From: CAYUCJ01 sp049282265
GTDB lineage: Bacteria > Desulfobacterota > DSM-4660 > Desulfatiglandales > Desulfatiglandaceae
Direction: 5' to 3'
Assembly (NCBI GenBank): GCA_049282265.1
Contig: JBAPTR010000199.1
Coordinates: 77,924-141,923, forward strand
DNA length: 64,000 nt
The position numbers were made by a program, and so were the translations under genes. Below the pieces are notes generated by a model that was not told the origin of the DNA, ran no database searches, and worked only from the letters and a program-made list of their open reading frames with translations. Shown here one piece after another: positions 8,491-17,859 of this stretch; position 1 is the stretch's first letter, and each line of letters begins with the position of its first letter.

Positions 8491-8583
8491 TGTAAAACCT
8501 CCCTTATTCAGATTCAGAACCAGGAATTCGGAAAGAAACATTCCATTCCGCCTTCCCCCTTCCGACTTGGAATTGGTTTCTGT

Positions 8584-9393
8584 TCAGGACAGCCACCTCT
8601 TTCTGCGTTTGTAATGTTTCACATCGCGAAAACTCTTTTTGCCACCCTTGTCACTGAGTCCCAGGTAAAAGTCCTTTATATCCTCATTTGCGCTCAGTTT
8701 TTCAGCCGTATCATCCATCACGACCCTGCCTGTCTCCATAACATAGGCATAGGGGGCCACATTCAAAGCCAGCTTCACGTTCTGCTCCACCAAAAAAATG
8801 GAGATACGCTGTTCTTTGTTGAGCTTCATGATGATATCAAAGATCTCGTGGATGAGCATGGGCGCCAGGCCCATGGAGGGTTCATCGAGCAATACCAGTT
8901 TGGGCTCGGTCATGAGTGCCCTGCCCACCACGGTCATCTGCTGCTCGCCGCCACTGACGAATCCGGCCGTTTCGGTCCGTTTTTCTCTCAGGCGTGGAAA
9001 GTAGTGATAGACCACTTCCAGGCCATCCTTGACCTTACCGGTCTTTCGCAGATGGGCTCCCACCTTGAGATTTTCTTCCACGGTCAGGTGCTCAAAGACC
9101 CTGCGACCTTCAATAACCTGGACGATCCCCATCTTGGCGATATTGGCCGCCTTATCGTGATGGATCTGCCGGCCTTCGAATTCAATGGCCCCATCGGTCA
9201 CCTCTCCATCCTCCACCTTCAAGAGCCCGGAAATGGCCTTCAGGGTCGTGCTCTTTCCGGCTCCATTGGCCCCAAGCAGCGCAACGATGCCACCTCTGGG
9301 AACCTCGATGGAGACCCCTTTCAGGACCAGGATGACCTCGTGATATCGAACCTCAATATTCTTGATTTTCAATATGGCTTCTGCAGCTTCCAA
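8584..9393 (-). CDS. livF: Branched-chain-type ABC transporter ATPase LivF
   Basis: Second ATPase of a HAAT (hydrophobic amino acid transporter) system. 269 residues. Walker A GANGAGKST, signature SGGEQQM, Walker B LVLLDEPSMGLAP, and an H-loop replaced by VEQN as is normal for LivF. The C-terminus is about 30 residues longer than usual and very basic (HYKRRKRW). It begins with TTG at 9393, supported by GGAGG (9404-9408) 10 bases upstream. Works with LivG, LivH and LivM from the same operon. Confidence 0.9.
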   Translation of the reverse strand: MEAAEAILKIKNIEVRYHEVILVLKGVSIEVPRGGIVALLGANGAGKSTTLKAISGLLKVEDGEVTDGAIEFEGRQIHHDKAANIAKMGIVQVIEGRRVFEHLTVEENLKVGAHLRKTGKVKDGLEVVYHYFPRLREKRTETAGFVSGGEQQMTVVGRALMTEPKLVLLDEPSMGLAPMLIHEIFDIIMKLNKEQRISIFLVEQNVKLALNVAPYAYVMETGRVVMDDTAEKLSANEDIKDFYLGLSDKGGKKSFRDVKHYKRRKRWLS

Positions 9394-9431
9394 GAGCTAA
9401 AGACCTCCAAGGAAATTAAATCAGGTTATGG

Positions 9432-10676
9432 TTACCATCCAAGCCATTCCTTGGCCCACTTCTCGGGCCAGCGTTTCTTGAGGTCCACACGCTCCACCAC
9501 CTGGAACTTGCCGTTCTTCCATTCCTGGATCAGGCATCCGGTGGTGGGTCTGTGATCGGTCGCGGTGAAGCTGATGGGAGAGGCACCCAGACCAATATCA
9601 AAGTTCCTCATGGTCTCAAATCCCTTGGTCATGATCCCCGGGCCGCTCAGGTCTCCGGCCTTGTCTGCGCGTTTCAGGGCCTCCCAGGTAATCAATGCAT
9701 CGCCCCAGGCCTGAACCGTCCGGATGAGTCTTTTTTCCAAGGGGATCCCGGGATTGTATTTCTTTGCCATCTTCACAACGATGTCCATGTTTTTGTAATT
9801 CTGGCCAAAAAACGCGCATGGTGTTGCACCCATAACGCCCTCGGCAGCATCACCTGCCAGCCGCGGGAGGTTCTCGTCAAATCCCCAGTTGTCGACGATC
9901 CAATCGGTGTTCAGCCCGAGGGCATAGGCATCCCTGATGGTTGCGGAGACCGACATGGTGGTGTTCCCGTGCCACAGCAAGTCCGGCTTGAATTCTTTCA
10001 GGGCCATGATCTGGCTCTTGGTATCAAGGGCGAAAAGCGATACATCCTGATCCGGGCCTATCTCGAAGCCAAGCATCTTTGCCTGGTCCTTGATGGCCTT
10101 GATAGGTGCACTGCAGTAAGGGGAGGCAAACATGTAACAGCAGGCAAATCTGGGCTTTCTCTTTCCATAGTCCGGCTTGCTGGGCCACTTCTTGTCAAAC
10201 CAGGCCGTGATGGCCGCCCTTGCATTGGTGGAATAGTCGGAAGAAAAGAATAGGTTATACCGTGATTTTGCAGGATCGGTTAGATGCGCGGAATAGGAGG
10301 CGGAGACATAAGGGATCTTGTCTTTGTTAACGGTGGGAGAAAGGGCCTCGGTATCACCGGTCCCCCACCCCATGATAGCGACACTCTTCAGTCGCTTCAG
10401 GAGCTTATACTTTGTGATGGCCTCCGGGATACGGTAGCCATAATCAAACCAGGTATACTTGATCTGTTTCCCGTTGACGCCTCCTTGTTCATTGATGTAT
10501 TTGAATGCCTCGGCCATACCGATGGCGTAGTCCTTCCCCACGTCGGAGGTGGCCCCCGTTGTGTCCATCATTCCGCCAACCCTTATCTTGGCAGCAATGA
10601 CGTTCGTGCTCAAACCAATCAGGAAAGCCCCTACCAGGGCCACAATCAGAAAACTTAGAAGGATGCTTTTTTTCAT
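9432..10676 (-). CDS. Periplasmic substrate-binding protein of the liv-type ABC transporter
   Basis: Type 1 periplasmic binding protein. 414 residues, with a signal peptide (MKKS plus about 20 hydrophobic residues, likely cleaved after NVIAA, near residue 29). The mature start KIRVGGMMDTTGATSDVG is the canonical ligand-pocket opening of Liv/Urt/aromatic-acid binding proteins. SD GGGAGAAG before ATG 10676. It lies between livM and livF. In HAAT systems this subunit sets specificity, which could be branched-chain amino acids, urea, amides or aromatic acids; the two acyl-CoA ligases in the operon favour an organic acid (inference). Confidence 0.9.
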   Translation of the reverse strand: MKKSILLSFLIVALVGAFLIGLSTNVIAAKIRVGGMMDTTGATSDVGKDYAIGMAEAFKYINEQGGVNGKQIKYTWFDYGYRIPEAITKYKLLKRLKSVAIMGWGTGDTEALSPTVNKDKIPYVSASYSAHLTDPAKSRYNLFFSSDYSTNARAAITAWFDKKWPSKPDYGKRKPRFACCYMFASPYCSAPIKAIKDQAKMLGFEIGPDQDVSLFALDTKSQIMALKEFKPDLLWHGNTTMSVSATIRDAYALGLNTDWIVDNWGFDENLPRLAGDAAEGVMGATPCAFFGQNYKNMDIVVKMAKKYNPGIPLEKRLIRTVQAWGDALITWEALKRADKAGDLSGPGIMTKGFETMRNFDIGLGASPISFTATDHRPTTGCLIQEWKNGKFQVVERVDLKKRWPEKWAKEWLGW

Positions 10677-10764
10677 AACAATCTTCTCCCTTTGCGGTTG
10701 TAAGAAAATTACAGTTCACAAATAACCCTTCCCACGCTCTACTAAACCCTTTTTCACCTCCTTC

Positions 10765-11865
10765 CTAGTAAGAAAATGGCCATAGGTTAAAATAGTTTTT
10801 TGCCTGCCACCAGCGGTAGGCAAGCCCATTCGGCTCATAGATCAGGAATCCGCAGATGGCCAGTCCGAAGGCCATATCCTTGATGTAAGCGAAATCCATG
10901 AGTAACTTAGGAAAATAGTCAGAAAGTGGGAGAACGGCTATCTGGAGCAGTTCCATGATCACCACCATAAAAATGGAGCCGAAAATGGCCCCCTGAATAG
11001 ACCCGACTCCTCCGATAAGAATCACGCCCACCAGCCAGAGAGACCAGAACCACGGGAAATGTTCCGGGCTGAGAGCGGCCGTATTGCTGACCCAGAAAGC
11101 CCCGGCCACCCCGGCCATAAAGCCCGCAACAAAGAAGGCCAGCAGTTTGTACCACACGATATTGATGCCCAGGGCCCCGGCGGCGATATCATTGTCCCTG
11201 ATGGCCACCCAGGCACGCCCCACCTTGGAACGGAGAAGGTTGGCCAGTACAATGACCATGAGGGTCAGCAGTATCGCCATGAGGTAGTAGACTTCAAAAT
11301 CATTATCTACAACCCATGGACCGATCTTGATGGTCCCCGGCGGCAGGGAAAAGGCCTGCCCTCTCCCGCCGATCTGGCTGACATATTGTGTCAGGACAAA
11401 ATCAACGGTGATGAACTGGGCTGCCATGGTCGTCAAGATTAGATAGAAACCCTTCACCTTGACGCATGGCAGGCCGAAAAGGACGCTCCACAAACCGGCT
11501 GCCAGACCTCCAGCGAGGATACTGAGGGGATAGGCCAACCCCCAGTTCAAAAAAACATGAGGCCATGGGAATTGGAGTACCAGCAGAGTGCTCGTATAGG
11601 CTCCAACGGCAATGAAGGCGGCATGGCCAAGGGTCAGCAGCCCTGCGTAGCCTATGAGCAACTGAACTCCCAGTGCGCCCATGGCCGTGTAACCCACCAT
11701 GGTGGCGACCCCAACCCAGTAGTCGGGGGCCAGGACAGGAATGGCCACGAAGACGACGGCCAGGAGAAGGATCATTTTCCCCTTGATGAACCTGGATTGC
11801 CACCACCCCTGGTCGTCCGAATAATTCTGATGATAATCACCGCAAGGCAACCACACATTGGACAT
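10765..11865 (-). CDS. livM: Branched-chain-type ABC transporter permease LivM
   Basis: Inner-membrane permease, 366 residues with about ten hydrophobic segments starting near residue 30. GYAGLLTLGHAAFIAVGAY is the LivM core motif; RSKVGRAWVAIRDND is the ATPase-coupling (EAA-like) loop; GVGSIQGAIFGSI is conserved near the end. SD GAGGGGG lies 8 bases before ATG 11865. Partner of LivH; receives substrate from the binding protein encoded directly downstream. Confidence 0.92.
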   Translation of the reverse strand: MSNVWLPCGDYHQNYSDDQGWWQSRFIKGKMILLLAVVFVAIPVLAPDYWVGVATMVGYTAMGALGVQLLIGYAGLLTLGHAAFIAVGAYTSTLLVLQFPWPHVFLNWGLAYPLSILAGGLAAGLWSVLFGLPCVKVKGFYLILTTMAAQFITVDFVLTQYVSQIGGRGQAFSLPPGTIKIGPWVVDNDFEVYYLMAILLTLMVIVLANLLRSKVGRAWVAIRDNDIAAGALGINIVWYKLLAFFVAGFMAGVAGAFWVSNTAALSPEHFPWFWSLWLVGVILIGGVGSIQGAIFGSIFMVVIMELLQIAVLPLSDYFPKLLMDFAYIKDMAFGLAICGFLIYEPNGLAYRWWQAKNYFNLWPFSY

Positions 11866-11975
11866 ACCATACCCCCTCAGTTCAATCTAAACAGCGAACA
11901 CCCGATTTTCACTTCCACCCGCCAAAAAACCGGCGGGTAGACCTTCCCCATTCCGCCTTCCCCATTCCGCCTTCA

Positions 11976-12863
11976 TCAGACTCTCTCAATCCTCTCCCAT
12001 CCCCACAGCCCGTACGGCTTGAAAAGGAGGAATACCGCCATGAAGGCGAAGGGCATAATCTCTTTTACACCGCCTGGAAAATACCGGTCCAGGTAGGTCC
12101 CTGCAAAATTTTGAAGGAGCCCGATAATAATGCCGCCGACTATGGCTCCCGGTACGGAATTGAGACCGCCCAGCACAACGGCCGGCAATACAAGAAGCCC
12201 CAGATATCCAACGGAAATGTTGATCCCGTTGATATTTCCCAGCAGTGCACCACCCACGCCGGCACTCATGAATGCAATGGCCCACGCGGCCGCGTAAACA
12301 AAGCGTGCGCTGACCCCCAGGGAGAGCGCCGCCGTCTCGTCGTCCGCCGTTGCCTGCATGGAAAGCCCCCATCGTGTGTATTTGAAAAAACAGACGAGAA
12401 TAATGAGCAACACTATGGAGAGAATAAATGACCAGAGATACACAGGAGATATCTTGAGATATCCAATGCTTAGAGGCTTCAGCGGAAAAACGGGAGGGGA
12501 GAAGACCCGGGTATCCGTACCGAAAACAAATTCGATGAGCCCCTTAAAAAAAAAGGATAGACCAACGGTCACCATAATGACAGACAGGATGGGCTCCCCG
12601 ATCAGCCTGTCCAGGAATATCCTTTCCGTCAGGAAACCAAGGACGATGCCGACAAGCAGGGTCAGAAGAACGGCCAGAACAAACGGAATGTGCATCTCAT
12701 AAAAGGAATAGGTCACGTAGGCGCCGACAAGGGTCAATTCCCCCATAGCCAGATTTAGGACTCCCGAACACTTGTAGATGATTACCCAGCCGAGTGCCAC
12801 CAGCGCATAAATTCCACCTACCAATATGCCGGTTGTCAAGGCCATCAAGAACAGCTCCATCAT
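11976..12863 (-). CDS. livH: Branched-chain-type ABC transporter permease LivH
   Basis: Inner-membrane permease, 295 residues, eight or more transmembrane helices. LNLAMGELTLVGAYVTYSF is the LivH signature; QATADDETAALSLGV is the coupling loop; GGLNSVPGAIVGGIIIGLL is the conserved C-terminal segment. Two tandem ATGs (12863 and 12860) follow a GGGGGA SD; the second has better spacing. Only 18 bases separate it from the upstream acyl-CoA synthetase stop, consistent with one transcript. Confidence 0.92.
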   Translation of the reverse strand: MMELFLMALTTGILVGGIYALVALGWVIIYKCSGVLNLAMGELTLVGAYVTYSFYEMHIPFVLAVLLTLLVGIVLGFLTERIFLDRLIGEPILSVIMVTVGLSFFFKGLIEFVFGTDTRVFSPPVFPLKPLSIGYLKISPVYLWSFILSIVLLIILVCFFKYTRWGLSMQATADDETAALSLGVSARFVYAAAWAIAFMSAGVGGALLGNINGINISVGYLGLLVLPAVVLGGLNSVPGAIVGGIIIGLLQNFAGTYLDRYFPGGVKEIMPFAFMAVFLLFKPYGLWGWERIERV

Positions 12864-12881
12864 TTCCCCCTTTACCGCCCT

Positions 12882-14804
12882 TTATAGATTGATTTGCCGT
12901 ATGCCCAGGTCGGCCTTTATCCGTTGTTCCCTTCCGTCCTCATAGGTAATGGTGGTATCCATATGCACCACCTCCACGTCCGAAAAGAGGGCGTCAACGA
13001 TATCCTTGTATCTTTGTTCAACAAAAGCCCGTCTCAGCTTGCTCGTTCGGGTCAGCTCCTCGTCATCAGCATCAAATACCTTATAAAGGTTCACGAATTT
13101 ATGGATCTTTGCAGGGCCGGGCAGGTCCCTGTTCGCCTCTTCGATCTGTCTCTGAATCAGGTCATAGACGGCTGTCTGCTGGGAGAGTTCGTGATAGCTG
13201 GTGTAATTAATCTTCTTGTCATCCGCCCATTTTCCGACAACGGCATAGTCTATACACAAAACCGCCACGATGAAGTCCCTCTTGTCGCCGACAACCCAGG
13301 CCTCCTGTACAAAGGGGCTGAATTTGAGACGGGTTTCGAGGTATTGGGGCGAAAAAGGACGGCCGTCGCTGAGGGTCATCACGTCCTTTGACCGGTCAAA
13401 GACTACCAGGTGACCGTCTTCATCGATAAATCCCCTGTCTCCCGAATAGAGCCAGCCATCTATCAGGGTCTTTTTTGTGGCCTCCTCATTCTTATAATAC
13501 CCCTGGAAAACCGATGGGCTCCTGGAGAGGATTTCACCTTCTTCCGTGATCTTGATCTCTGTTTCAGGGATAGGGGATCCCACGGTATCAAACTTCACGT
13601 CACCGTCACGGTGTACAATCGAGATCCCGGCAATCTCCGTCTGGCCATAGATCTGTTTCAGGTTCACGCCCAAGGCATGAAAAAAGCGGAAGTGATCCGG
13701 GCCCATGGCCGCACCTCCTGTGTAGGCGTGTCTCAGCCGGGACATTCCCAGGTGATCTTTGAGTTTATTTTGCATAGAAATATGGGCCAACCAGGCGAAG
13801 AATTTCCAGTACCAGGGGACCGGCTGCTTTTCAAACTTCAGATTGGCCACCTTGTACCCGACTTTCGTGGCAATTTCATAGATCTTTTTCTTAATCCAGG
13901 TGGAATCGATATATTTCACCTGTACCTTTCTGGTCATTCCTTCGTAGAGTCTCGGGGGTGCGAACATCACATGAGGGCCGATCTCCCGGATATTTTCCTG
14001 GGCAGTTTCGGCTGCTTCCGGAAAATTAAGTGTGTAGCCCACCTGCAGGCCGCATGAAATGGACATCATCTGTTCACCAATCCAGGCAAAAGGCAGGTAG
14101 GAGACGAAGTCATCCGTGTCATAACAGGGGTCAACGGCCATGAGATTGTGCCCCATGGTCAGCATGTTCCAATGGCTCAGGAGGGCCCCCTTGGGGAGGG
14201 CTGTCGTCCCCGAGGTGTAGAAAAGGAGGCAGATGTCATCACCGTGTCCCTCACTGATCCTTTTTTCGAAGAGATCAGGCTCCTTTTCATCAAGCTCCCG
14301 ACCTAGCGCCTGCACCTTCTTGATGCTGACCAGAAAATCCTGATGGTAATTGCGCATACCCTTGGGGTCGTCCCAGACAACCCATTTGAGTTTGGGGCAC
14401 TGGTCTTTGATGGCCAGGGCCTTGTCCACCTCCTCCTGGGTTTCTCCCATAAAAAAAGCCGCATCGGAGTGGTCGATGATATATTTGACCTCGTCCATCA
14501 TGCAATCCTGGAAGAGCCACACCCCGACCCCGCCTGCACAGATCGCCGCCATCTCCGCCCAGAGACCTTCGGGGCGGTTATCACCTATCATGGCCACCTT
14601 GTCTCCGGGTTTCAGCCCGAGGCTGATCATCCCCAGACACAGATACTTGACATTGTCGTAATAGTCCTGCCACGTGAAAGGGATCCAGATCCCGAATTCT
14701 TTTTCACGCATGGCCACCTTGCCGCTTCCATATCTCCTGCACTGGCTGATAAACAATTTTGGTATGGTGAGCTCCTTTGTAATTTCTATCCCGGGGCCGC
14801 TCAT
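12882..14804 (-). CDS. Long-chain-type acyl-CoA synthetase (AMP-binding), FadD15-like
   Basis: Activates a fatty or other carboxylic acid to its CoA thioester. 640 residues. The intact P-loop FYTSGTTALPKGA is near residue 200; YGQTEIAG and YSGDRGFIDEDGHLVVFDRSKD follow, with a long insert between about 260 and 340 as in the long-chain synthetase subfamily. ATG 14804 is preferred: AAGGAGG, embedded in the last codons of livG, lies 11 bases before it but only 2 bases before the in-frame GTG at 14813. The position between livG and livH is odd for an amino-acid transporter and suggests activation of the imported acid on entry. Confidence 0.88.
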   Translation of the reverse strand: MSGPGIEITKELTIPKLFISQCRRYGSGKVAMREKEFGIWIPFTWQDYYDNVKYLCLGMISLGLKPGDKVAMIGDNRPEGLWAEMAAICAGGVGVWLFQDCMMDEVKYIIDHSDAAFFMGETQEEVDKALAIKDQCPKLKWVVWDDPKGMRNYHQDFLVSIKKVQALGRELDEKEPDLFEKRISEGHGDDICLLFYTSGTTALPKGALLSHWNMLTMGHNLMAVDPCYDTDDFVSYLPFAWIGEQMMSISCGLQVGYTLNFPEAAETAQENIREIGPHVMFAPPRLYEGMTRKVQVKYIDSTWIKKKIYEIATKVGYKVANLKFEKQPVPWYWKFFAWLAHISMQNKLKDHLGMSRLRHAYTGGAAMGPDHFRFFHALGVNLKQIYGQTEIAGISIVHRDGDVKFDTVGSPIPETEIKITEEGEILSRSPSVFQGYYKNEEATKKTLIDGWLYSGDRGFIDEDGHLVVFDRSKDVMTLSDGRPFSPQYLETRLKFSPFVQEAWVVGDKRDFIVAVLCIDYAVVGKWADDKKINYTSYHELSQQTAVYDLIQRQIEEANRDLPGPAKIHKFVNLYKVFDADDEELTRTSKLRRAFVEQRYKDIVDALFSDVEVVHMDTTITYEDGREQRIKADLGIRQINL

Positions 14805-14812
14805 ATGTTTCA

Positions 14813-15634
14813 CTACCTCCTTGTGGAATACAAATCCTCTTCACCCAAGTAAGCCTTGACGACAGCCGGGTTTCCCTGGACCTCCTCGGGAGATCCATCC
14901 ACGATCTTGTTGCCGAAGTTCAGGACAAATACGTTATGAGAGATATCCATGACCACTCCCATGTCATGTTCCACCAGGATACAAGTCACTTTCCACCGTT
15001 TCTCTTCGTTGATGTCGAGGATGAAACGGGCCATATCCTCCACTTCCTCCAGGTTCAATCCGGCCAGGGGCTCGTCAAGCAGGAGGATCTCCGGGTTGAG
15101 AGCCAGTGCCCTGCCCAGTTCCACCCTTTTCTGCAGTCCATAGGGAAGCATGTGGACGGTCTTGTCCCGGATACTTTCTATCTCCAGCAGATCGATGATT
15201 TCCTCTTCAATAAACTGCCTGGATTCAATCTCTTCCCGCCTTGTTTTGCCCACATACAGGGATCCGCTCACAATTCCAGACTTCAGGTGGATGTGTCTGC
15301 CGAGCCTTATGTTGTCCAGCACTGTCATACCGCCGAACAATTCAATTTTTTGGAAGGTCCTGGAAATGCCGAGGGAGGCCCTGTGGTAAGGCCTCAGGTT
15401 ATTAATCCTGTTTCCCTTGAAGTAAATGTTGCCTTTTTGGGGCTTGTACAGGCCATTGATACAATTCATCATGACCGTCTTTCCTGCTCCATTCGGACCG
15501 ATGATGGAATGGATCTCACCCTTTTTGACTTCAAGACTTACCCCCGCCAGGGCGGCAACTTTCCCAAAATACATATGGACATCTTCGAGCTTTAAGAGAG
15601 TATCACCCTCCCTTACCTCTCCCACTTGCACCAT
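14813..15634 (-). CDS. livG: Branched-chain-type ABC transporter ATPase LivG
   Basis: First gene of the liv operon. 273 residues. Walker A GPNGAGKTVMMNCINGLY, signature region YGLQKRVELGRALA (the LivG form of the LSGGQ motif), Walker B LLLDEPLAGLNLEE, H-loop LVEHDMGVV. Pairs with LivF as the ATPase dimer. It opens with a short extra N-terminal stretch before the conserved LLKLEDVHMYFG. The stop overlaps the next gene's upstream GTG and carries its SD. Confidence 0.92.
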   Translation of the reverse strand: MVQVGEVREGDTLLKLEDVHMYFGKVAALAGVSLEVKKGEIHSIIGPNGAGKTVMMNCINGLYKPQKGNIYFKGNRINNLRPYHRASLGISRTFQKIELFGGMTVLDNIRLGRHIHLKSGIVSGSLYVGKTRREEIESRQFIEEEIIDLLEIESIRDKTVHMLPYGLQKRVELGRALALNPEILLLDEPLAGLNLEEVEDMARFILDINEEKRWKVTCILVEHDMGVVMDISHNVFVLNFGNKIVDGSPEEVQGNPAVVKAYLGEEDLYSTRR

Positions 15635-16038
15635 ATGACGCGGCCTCCAATCTGAGATGACTTTTTCTTGATGGAATCGAATTCCGGTGGCATTAAACTG
15701 TTCTTGCGGCTGGTTCTATAAACAAAGACTGGTTTCATTCACTTTCCGAATATCAGGTTTTGAAATTATCAATTCCGCCGGGGCGGGTTTCATCGGTGAA
15801 TCGGAAAACTGCTATTACGAATGAACTGATGGATATGAATGGCTCGGCCTATCTGACAAGCCTTCCAAAAAGAATGTTGCTGAAGAACCCGGATAACGAT
15901 AACGATTCGGCCCTATGGATGACTGATTGTTCCTTTCCCGAAACAAGGTGTCCTCTGGCGGGGAAAGATGGCCTTTGCTGCCTGGAGCCAAACCAGCTTT
16001 TCAGTGCCTATACCCTTTACCGATTCGATCTCTTTTTG
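15635..16038. other. 404-bp non-coding stretch upstream of the liv operon
   Basis: Must carry the liv promoter on the minus strand, but I see no convincing -35/-10 pair. TGATGGAATCG at about 15669-15679 resembles the outer end of the family A repeat and may be a remnant. A 98-codon plus-strand frame (15760-16056) has no SD, no recognisable fold and overlaps the end of dgt, so I do not call it. Confidence 0.4.
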
Positions 16039-17229
16039 TCAATTAAATATTGTTGAGACCATAAAGTGCTCTGTCCTGATTTGGGGCATGAGGTTTTTCC
16101 CGCATTGGCCCAGAAAATACGCATCAGTCATGCCTGCGACAAAATCCCGAACCATTTCCGCCGAAGGGGTCTGCTTCTTGTAGGCGGGAGACATCCCCTG
16201 CAGAAACCCGCAGTATATGTCCGAATTTTCATTTCGCATTTCAAGATCTTCGAGATATTTTGCAAAAAGGAGTTGAAACATGAGCTGAATTTTTGGCGTC
16301 TGTTCCTTGACTTTCCGGTTTTGATAGATCCTTTCCTGATTGAATTTTTTCAAGGCCCTGAGGGCCTCTCCCACATCCTTGCTGAAACAAACAAATGGCT
16401 TATCGATGCTGTTGGCGACCAGATCTTCCACCAGTCGATAGACGATGGTTCCATTCGTATCGCCGAGGATTTTCTTGCAGTCTCCGGGAAGCTCCTCCCT
16501 GGTTATCAAACCGAGGCGTATGGCGTCTTCTATGTCGCGGCCGACATAACTGATGCTGTCGGCCATCCTGACCACGCAGCCTTCCAGCGTCATGGGCCGG
16601 ATATCCTCCCCGGGCTCTTCCGACTTCCTAGCCATTTCACGGGCGAGCGTTTCAAAGTTCTTGCCTTTCCTGGGCTCCAACGCCTGTGTATGAATCTCGC
16701 CATCGTGGCAAAGAATCCCATCCAGGACCTGCAGGGTCAGGTTCCATCCCCTGCCCTTTCTCTCAATTTCCTGAAGAAAACGGACACCTTGTATATTATG
16801 AAAAAATGGTCCGATATGATGCGCTTCACAGAGTTCGGAGAGAAATTTCTCTCCATCATGCCCAAAGGGCGTATGGCCGATGTCATGTCCAAGCGCAATG
16901 GCCTCCACAAGATCTTCATTGAGCCCCAGAAGACGTCCTACGGTCCGACCAATCTTGGACACGAGCTGCACGTGGAGTACCCGGTGGGTGATGTGATCGT
17001 TCTTAATGAGATAGAAGACCTGGGTTTTATCGATGTAGCGCGAATAGGCCAGTGAATGGAGGATACGATCGGCATCCACGGCAAAGCTCTGCCTGTGGCC
17101 TCGGTCCACATCAGCCTCTTCGGCTTTTCGGACAGCATCACGGCTCAAACAGGCCAGACGGGATAGTCTTTGTTCTTCTGATAGATCCAGTGCAGCCCTC
17201 AGTTTTCTCAAAGATTCCCTGTCGTTCAA
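16039..17229 (-). CDS. dgt: dGTP triphosphohydrolase-like HD protein
   Basis: HD-superfamily nucleotidohydrolase of the dGTPase type, predicted to release triphosphate from dGTP or other dNTPs. 396 residues. Metal-binding residues are visible: His82 in THRVLHVQ, His115-Asp116 in ALGHDIGHTPFGHD, with His119 and His124 following. The N-terminal RILHSLAYSRYIDKTQVF matches the RxLxxxxxxxRLxxKTQV pattern of the family. The ATG overlaps the upstream small gene by 4 bases, so they are coupled. Could also be annotated as deoxyguanosinetriphosphate triphosphohydrolase-like; real substrate specificity is unknown. Confidence 0.85.
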   Translation of the reverse strand: MNDRESLRKLRAALDLSEEQRLSRLACLSRDAVRKAEEADVDRGHRQSFAVDADRILHSLAYSRYIDKTQVFYLIKNDHITHRVLHVQLVSKIGRTVGRLLGLNEDLVEAIALGHDIGHTPFGHDGEKFLSELCEAHHIGPFFHNIQGVRFLQEIERKGRGWNLTLQVLDGILCHDGEIHTQALEPRKGKNFETLAREMARKSEEPGEDIRPMTLEGCVVRMADSISYVGRDIEDAIRLGLITREELPGDCKKILGDTNGTIVYRLVEDLVANSIDKPFVCFSKDVGEALRALKKFNQERIYQNRKVKEQTPKIQLMFQLLFAKYLEDLEMRNENSDIYCGFLQGMSPAYKKQTPSAEMVRDFVAGMTDAYFLGQCGKNLMPQIRTEHFMVSTIFN

Positions 17230-17480
17230 TATCGTGGATCCTCCTTCTTGCCGGTCTCGCTGGAATAGACCTTCTTCAGTTCTTTCCAGATGCTCCTGCC
17301 TCGGTTGGCTATAATTCTGTGGGCCTCTTCCACCACCTCCCGGGACTGCCCCTCAATACGCTCATCCTGCGGCAATGGTTTACCCTCTTTCTTGTATTTC
17401 CAGCGAATGATGGAACGGGTGACACCCTGCTCAGCCCGCTCGAAAACCCGTTTTATTTCCTTTTTGCTCTTTTCATCCAT
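17226..17480 (-). CDS. Small conserved-looking protein of 84 residues coupled to dgt
   Basis: 84 residues from ATG 17480, chosen because GAGGAT lies about 9 bases upstream; an earlier in-frame start at 17519 would add 13 residues. Begins MDEKSKKEIKRVFERAEQG, highly charged (Lys/Arg/Glu), largely helical, with no signal or membrane segment. Its stop overlaps dgt as ATGA. The phrase ITRSIIRWKYKKEGK-like pattern (here GVTRSIIRWKYKKEGK) suggests a short helix-turn-helix-sized domain, but I cannot name it. Coupling to dgt suggests a shared role in nucleotide homeostasis, which is inference only. Confidence 0.6.
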   Translation of the reverse strand: MDEKSKKEIKRVFERAEQGVTRSIIRWKYKKEGKPLPQDERIEGQSREVVEEAHRIIANRGRSIWKELKKVYSSETGKKEDPRY

Positions 17481-17859
17481 GCCTGATATCCTCGATAAAA
17501 TTCCACTTTTCGCTTGCAAAACTCACATTTTCATGCTAGAGATATCCGATTATGTTCAACGTGGCTTTGCCGTTTCTTGTACCCTATCGGACCTTCTGAC
17601 GGCTTCAGAGCGACTCATTTCAGTTTCTGGTTGTTATCATACCAGGATAGATCGAAGAGCTCAAGGTCCTATTCTTCCTGCCCTGCACAGGCCCGTCTCA
17701 CGGAGAGGAAAACCGATAGGTGTTCGACCGGCACTGCCGAAAAATTCACAGATTCAGATAGTCCCGGTGCCCATAGCCTGCGCGGGTTTCATAATTTCTG
17801 AATCGAGGAAAAACCGAGCAACGGAGATTGCAAAAGATTTCCAAAAGAAGGAGGATATT
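17481..17859. other. Leader region between the dgt operon and rpsB
   Basis: About 380 bp with no gene. It lies between divergent transcription units and must hold the rpsB promoter and 5' leader, where many bacteria have an autoregulatory S2-binding structure. The only clear signal is the strong SD AAGGAGG at 17847-17853. A plus-strand frame is open through this region in phase with rpsB, but it has no SD and no S2 homology before 17860. Confidence 0.4.

Noticed and set aside
8614..9555. 313-codon plus-strand frame across livF and the binding-protein end
   Set aside because: Antisense to two well-supported genes; His/Gly-rich reverse translation with no family resemblance.
15760..16056. 98-codon plus-strand frame in the gap before the liv operon
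   Set aside because: No SD, overlaps the end of dgt, and no coherent domain, signal or composition.
16066..17055. 329-codon plus-strand frame antisense to dgt
   Set aside because: dgt has an intact HD site and coupling to its neighbour; the antisense frame lacks an SD and motifs.
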